38,092 nt of DNA from Verrucomicrobiota bacterium (lineage in GTDB: Bacteria; Verrucomicrobiota; Verrucomicrobiia; Limisphaerales; BJHT01): contig BJHT01000030.1 of the NCBI GenBank assembly GCA_014193395.1, forward strand, positions 1 through 38,092, written 5' to 3'. The position numbers and the translations under genes were made by a program. The notes beneath the pieces are model-generated. The model saw nothing but the letters and a program-made list of their open reading frames with translations, was not told the origin of the DNA and did no database searches. Below, in pieces: positions 34,240 to 38,092 of this stretch. The first letter of the stretch is position 1. Each line of letters starts with the position of its first letter.

Positions 34240-35220
34240 TCACTTGTTGTTCGCACCGCGAACCGCCATTTGGAGCCAGTCGCGCACCTGGCGTCGCTCC
34301 GGCGTGTCCCGAAGAAAAACGGCGGAACCGTGGTTCACCCACGGGAGGTCGATGAAGGTGCAGCGGGCCTGGGGATGATGCTTCGCAATGAGTGCGCGCG
34401 TGCTTTCGACTTCGGTGATGGGCACGAGGCCGAGCGTTTCCTTCGCAGCCGCGAAGGTGGTGATGCCACGCGCTTGAATCTGCTCGCGCAGTTTCACATC
34501 GCTGCCCTGCTGCGGACGTGTGCAATACTCTCCGCAGATGAGCTGCGGCGTGTCGCTGAGTCGGCGCAAGCGTTCCGGAGCGCGGCGTTGCTCCTCCGGC
34601 GTCATGCCCCAGGGAATGTGCCCGTCGTCGTAATGGCTGGCTGCGATGATGGCGCACCAGAGCTTGGCGATTTCATCATCGTGCAGGCCGATGTAGTTGC
34701 ACGCGATGGCACCGCGCGAGTAGCCGGTGAGCACGACGCGCGCGGGATCGCCGCCCCATTGCTGGCAAATCAAGGGCACGGCTGCCTTTGCGTAGGCCAC
34801 GGTCGCGTCCACATTGCCCCACCACCACGCTTCGTCGCGCTTGCCGTCGGCGCTCACGAAGGGCAGCACCGCCCAGATGAAGCCTTTGCCGCCGCTGAGC
34901 GCGCAGCCGATTCCTTTGTTCTCACGCACTGCGGCGCTGTTGCCGCGATACTCGATGATGACCGGGAAGCGTTTCCCCGGTGCCCAATCCGTCGGCAGAT
35001 ACAAGGCGTGGGCAACCTCTGTCCCGGCATACGCAGGCAGCGTTTGCAGCACCATTTTCCCCGGCGCGGGCTCGCCACTCGTGATGGGAGGATTTTCCAA
35101 GTCGGCCGGAATCGTCAGCACATCGGGATGCGTCTCCGCGTGAGCAGCTGAGGATAAAACGAGTCCCGCAAGCACGCCAAAACCCAGGAGTGTAAGTGCC
35201 GATGGCATTGGAACGCGCAT
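34240..35220 (-). CDS. Secreted alpha/beta hydrolase (feruloyl/PHB-esterase-like)
   Basis: A 326-aa protein starting 1 nt after the stop of the two-domain SGNH gene (ATG at 35220; an in-frame ATG at 35208 is possible). The signal peptide ends near AHAE. The nucleophile elbow is LTGYSRGAIA (G-x-S-x-G) at about residue 165, and the candidate catalytic His lies in LPWVNHGS near the C-terminus. The region LYLPTDWAPGKRFPVIIEYRG is the usual first strand and oxyanion area. Such secreted esterases remove acyl or aryl groups from sugars or polymers. It belongs to the hydrolase train. The 138-nt gap to the next gene shows no clear signal. Confidence 0.8.
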   Translation of the reverse strand: MRVPMPSALTLLGFGVLAGLVLSSAAHAETHPDVLTIPADLENPPITSGEPAPGKMVLQTLPAYAGTEVAHALYLPTDWAPGKRFPVIIEYRGNSAAVRENKGIGCALSGGKGFIWAVLPFVSADGKRDEAWWWGNVDATVAYAKAAVPLICQQWGGDPARVVLTGYSRGAIACNYIGLHDDEIAKLWCAIIAASHYDDGHIPWGMTPEEQRRAPERLRRLSDTPQLICGEYCTRPQQGSDVKLREQIQARGITTFAAAKETLGLVPITEVESTRALIAKHHPQARCTFIDLPWVNHGSAVFLRDTPERRQVRDWLQMAVRGANNK

Positions 35221-35221
35221 G

Positions 35222-37054
35222 TTACTGGCTGGCCGCTTCGAGCATTTTTGCGACTACTGGCTTCAACTTGCTCGCAAACAATTCGTAGCCTGCCGGGCCG
35301 AGGTGGAGATGGCCGTCGGAATACAGCGCTGTCTTGATCGTGCTATCGGCATTCGTGAAATCCGCCCACAGATCGAGCACGCGCACTTTGGCGTCAGACT
35401 CGAGCTTCAGTGCATCGAGCGCGGCATTCATTTCGCGCACTTTCGCGCCGACTTCTTTGGCGGGATCGAAGGCGGGGAGGATCTTCACCAGCACGATGCG
35501 CGATTCCGGGCAGCGATGGCGGAGATTGGCGACACAGAGGCGGATGCCTTCGACGGCGGCGGATACGGGCACGCCATTGGCCTGCACGCCGTTCGCGTTA
35601 TTCACGCCGATCATGAGCACGATCGCTTTCGGCGAGACTCCATGCACCGCGCCATGATCGAGACGCCACAGCACGGCTTCCGTGCGGTCGCCGCCGATGC
35701 CGAGGTTCACGGTCTTCTTTTCGCCGAAGTGTTTTTGCCATGCGGCATTGAACGGTGCGCCATCCCAGCCGCCGCCCCAGCCCTGCGTGATGCTGTCGCC
35801 GATGAGCATGATGTCGATGCCGTCCTTCATCGCCTGCACCTTCTCGATGCACTGCGCGTGGTGCTCGATCCACGGGTTCGTTTCTCCTTCGCCCCAACGC
35901 GGCGCTGTCGGGGTGATGGGCCACATCTCTGGCAGATGCTTTTGCGCGTCGTGGCCGGGCTTGCGCGTGTATTCGCCCTTCGTGACCCACGCGACTTCCT
36001 CCGCGCTGAGCGGCCAACCGGTGATCTGCGGATCCAGCTTGCCCTCGTTGTAAGGCGCATAGGCATAGGTGAGCACGGGCTTCGATGGCAGAACGATGCC
36101 CGATGCCGCTTTCGGCGCGGCATCGGCGGGTTTTGACTCGGCAGGCTTTTTCGGTGCCGATGCCGCGTTGGGCTTCGACGGCTTCGTGGCTGCCGCTGGC
36201 ATTGGCTTTCCACTGAAGAAGGCCTCTAGCAGCGGCTTCAATCGCTCCGCATACACCGCATAGCCCGCGGGTGAGAGATGGATGTTGTCCGGCTTGAAGA
36301 GGTCCTTCTTGATCGTGCCGTCGGCATTGGTGAAATCGCTCCACAAGTCGATCACGCGCAGATTTGGGTCGCTGTCGAGCTTCAGCGGGTCGAGCGCGAG
36401 GTTGGTCTTTTTGATGTCCTCGTAGAAGCGATTTCCGGGAGCATGAGCGGGCAGGATCTTCGCAACGATGATCGCGGCGGCTGGGAACTTCTCGCGCAGG
36501 TTCTTCACGCACATCTGAATGCCGAGCGCGGCAGCCTCGATGCCAGTCTCGGGCGTGAAGAACATGTTGTTGTTGCCAATCATGAGCACAATGGCCTTTG
36601 GCTGAAGGCCCTCGACACTGCCGTGGTCGAGCCGCCAGAGCACGTTCTGCGTTTTGTCGCCGCCGATGCCGATGTTCACGGCTTTTCGGTCGGGGAAGTG
36701 CTTCTTCCACGAGTCGCCCCACTGAATCGTGATGCTGTCGCCGACGAGCAGCACATCGATCGGTCCCTGATTGGCCTGCACGGTCTTCACATGCGCCTCG
36801 TGCAGCTTGAGCCACGCATCGCCGCCGAAATGGCCCGCGCTGGGCACCTGCGGCCAGAGCTTCGGCAGATGCTTGTTCGATTCTCGCCCGGGACGGCGAT
36901 CATGTTCGGGCTTCTCCACCACATAAGCCCGCTCCTCCGCAGTCAGCGGCCAGCCGGTCTTTTGTGGCTCGGCGGTAGAGTGCGGGTAATCGAGCGCGTG
37001 CGCGACCAGCGGCGCGAGCAGCTGGGCGGTGAGGAGCATGAGGGTGTGTTTCAT
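35222..37054 (-). CDS. Secreted two-domain SGNH/GDSL hydrolase
   Basis: Start at the ATG at 37054 (MKHTLMLLTAQLLAPLVAHA), 610 aa. Two complete SGNH units are joined by a Pro/Ala/Lys/Ser linker (about residues 265-335). Unit 1 has EPQKTGWPLTAEERAYVV, LLVGDSITIQWG, GIGGDKTQNVLWRLDHGS, IGNNN and DNIHLSPAGY. Unit 2 has DPQITGWPLSAEEVAWVT, LIGDSITQGWG, GIGGDRTEAVLWRLDHGA, IGVNN and DGHLHLGPAGY. Both keep Ser, Gly, Asn and Asp-His. Unit 1 is much closer to the paralogue at 28056-29183 than to unit 2. Tandem domains could act on two acyl positions or bind a long chain. It follows the sulfatase by 22 nt and is followed by the esterase after 1 nt. Confidence 0.93.
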   Translation of the reverse strand: MKHTLMLLTAQLLAPLVAHALDYPHSTAEPQKTGWPLTAEERAYVVEKPEHDRRPGRESNKHLPKLWPQVPSAGHFGGDAWLKLHEAHVKTVQANQGPIDVLLVGDSITIQWGDSWKKHFPDRKAVNIGIGGDKTQNVLWRLDHGSVEGLQPKAIVLMIGNNNMFFTPETGIEAAALGIQMCVKNLREKFPAAAIIVAKILPAHAPGNRFYEDIKKTNLALDPLKLDSDPNLRVIDLWSDFTNADGTIKKDLFKPDNIHLSPAGYAVYAERLKPLLEAFFSGKPMPAAATKPSKPNAASAPKKPAESKPADAAPKAASGIVLPSKPVLTYAYAPYNEGKLDPQITGWPLSAEEVAWVTKGEYTRKPGHDAQKHLPEMWPITPTAPRWGEGETNPWIEHHAQCIEKVQAMKDGIDIMLIGDSITQGWGGGWDGAPFNAAWQKHFGEKKTVNLGIGGDRTEAVLWRLDHGAVHGVSPKAIVLMIGVNNANGVQANGVPVSAAVEGIRLCVANLRHRCPESRIVLVKILPAFDPAKEVGAKVREMNAALDALKLESDAKVRVLDLWADFTNADSTIKTALYSDGHLHLGPAGYELFASKLKPVVAKMLEAASQ

Positions 37055-37076
37055 AGCGTTCGCTTTCACTTGATGT

Positions 37077-38092
37077 CTACTTTCCAGTTGGGCCGACGAA
37101 CTCCTCGCGGCTGACCTTTCCGTCGCCGTCTTTGTCGAAGCGCTTGAAACGGGCTTCGAGATCAGGTCCGCCGTTTTGTCCGGCTTTGTATTCATCGAGT
37201 GTGAGGAAGCCGTCCTTGTTGGTGTCCCAGCGGTTGAATGGAATGCTGCGGTCTTTAGCGGGAGCTTCAGATTTGGGCGCTCCCCTTTCCGAGAGCTTCT
37301 TCGGCTGGCTCTCTTGAGGTTTTGCCAAACAGCTTGGATCTGCCTTGCTGGGCAGTGTCGCATTCCAATCGAGTGCGTGCTTTTTCAGGCGCGCGACGAT
37401 TTCGGGATGCTCCTTTGACTGATCTTTGGCGACGTCTTCAGCGCGGTTCGATTTCAAGTTGTGGAGTTCGACCTTCTGGCCGTCGAAGGTCGTCACCAGT
37501 TTCCAATCCCCGTCGCGAACCGCCAGATCAGGCCAGAAGTTGGGGTCCTTCTTGTTGCCGTTGATCCGCCAGAAAATGGGCCGGGTGCGCTGGATGAATT
37601 CGCCCTTGAGAGCAGGGAGCATATTTTCGCCATCGCCATTGGCGTCGGTCGGCGGGGTGACTCCGGCGGCGGCGCAGAAGGTGGGGAGCAAATCCACCGC
37701 CGTAAAAACGGTGACGTCATTTTTCAAGCCAGCGGGAGCCTGGCCCGGCCACCGCACGATGAATGGCACGCGCACGCCACCTTCGAAGAGACTGGTCTTT
37801 TGTCCCCGTAGGCCGCCGGTTTCACCGACATTGTAGTGACTGCGATAGCTGCCGGGAACGCCTTTGTCGCCCTCCTTGAGTTTTGCCGGGCCGTTGTCGC
37901 TTGAAAAAACCACCAGCGTGTTCCGCGCGATTCCGCAGCGCTCCAACACATCGAGGATCATGCCGACCTTGTTGTCGCCGTCGGTGATGACTGCCGCATA
38001 GACCTGTTGCCGGGGGTCGAGATGTTTCCACCGCGCCATGGATGCGTCCGACGGGCTGTGGGCCAGATGGCACTCATGCAGCCACACGTTGA
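37077..38092 (-). CDS. Secreted sulfatase with C-terminal EF-hand pair, 5' end outside window
   Basis: The frame is open to the right edge, so the signal peptide, DD metal site and formylglycine motif lie beyond it. What is visible is the second half of a type I sulfatase: VWLHECHLAHSP, the late metal site VFSSDNGPAKL, the GLRGQKTSLFEGGVRVPFIVRWPG block (shown here as GLRGQK and FEGGVRVPFIVRWPG) and the C-terminal subdomain. This resembles N-acetylgalactosamine-6-sulfatase-like enzymes. The tail has two apparently intact EF-hand loops, DTNKDGFLTLDE and DKDGDGKVSREE, unlike the two sulfatases at 7078-10681, whose first loop is degenerate. It is the first gene of the train that is visible here. 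Confidence 0.92.
   Translation of the reverse strand, partial: NVWLHECHLAHSPSDASMARWKHLDPRQQVYAAVITDGDNKVGMILDVLERCGIARNTLVVFSSDNGPAKLKEGDKGVPGSYRSHYNVGETGGLRGQKTSLFEGGVRVPFIVRWPGQAPAGLKNDVTVFTAVDLLPTFCAAAGVTPPTDANGDGENMLPALKGEFIQRTRPIFWRINGNKKDPNFWPDLAVRDGDWKLVTTFDGQKVELHNLKSNRAEDVAKDQSKEHPEIVARLKKHALDWNATLPSKADPSCLAKPQESQPKKLSERGAPKSEAPAKDRSIPFNRWDTNKDGFLTLDEYKAGQNGGPDLEARFKRFDKDGDGKVSREEFVGPTGK

Overview
The window is GC-rich bacterial chromosome, most likely from the PVC superphylum and probably Verrucomicrobiota. The evidence is a paired DUF1592-type and DUF1552 gene set, a giant ThuA/membrane-bound-dehydrogenase/HEAT/cytochrome c fusion, many secreted sulfatases and SGNH hydrolases, an H-x-DG type prepilin, and intergenic palindromic repeats of a kind I associate with these genomes. 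Almost no start codon has a Shine-Dalgarno site. Neighbouring genes are instead linked by ATGA overlaps or gaps of 1-7 nt. Both window edges cut genes: an NtrC-type regulator at the left and a sulfatase at the right.

Layout. Positions 1-4676 hold housekeeping and regulatory genes: a sigma-54 response regulator (minus), a divergent prepilin-like protein (plus), then pyrH, tsf and rpsB (minus). A terminator follows tsf, and pyrH has its own likely promoter. Positions 5234-17629 (minus) encode a secreted catabolic block: ceramidase-like hydrolase, two EF-hand-tailed sulfatases, an SGNH hydrolase, a frameshifted alpha/beta esterase, and the 1385-aa ThuA/dehydrogenase/HEAT/cytochrome c fusion. Two different inverted-repeat elements flank the ceramidase gene. 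A histidine kinase (plus) diverges from the fusion gene and is followed by a response regulator that has lost its DNA-binding half. Positions 19837-22883 (minus) are a three-gene unit: beta-hydroxyacid-dehydrogenase-like oxidoreductase, AraC regulator, MFS transporter.

Positions 23051-38092 (minus) form a nearly gapless 15-kb gene train. In order of transcription it reads: EF-hand sulfatase, two-domain SGNH hydrolase, alpha/beta hydrolase, DUF1592-type cytochrome, GxxExxY nuclease-fold protein, DUF1552 protein, truncated SGNH paralogue, six-hairpin-glycosidase-like protein, sialidase-SGNH fusion, an unknown secreted protein, and a sulfatase remnant. I infer a surface or periplasmic system for dismantling sulfated, esterified glycans. 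The substrate cannot be read from the sequence.

The most unusual signal is at 30466-31439. The GxxExxY gene sits between two same-orientation copies of a palindromic repeat. Each copy supplies the last codons and stop of the gene before it (both proteins end DRRM-x-TEE) and ends 5-7 nt before the next ATG. Together they split a DUF1592/DUF1552 pair that is normally adjacent. This could be a mobile cassette or a repeat/nuclease partnership.
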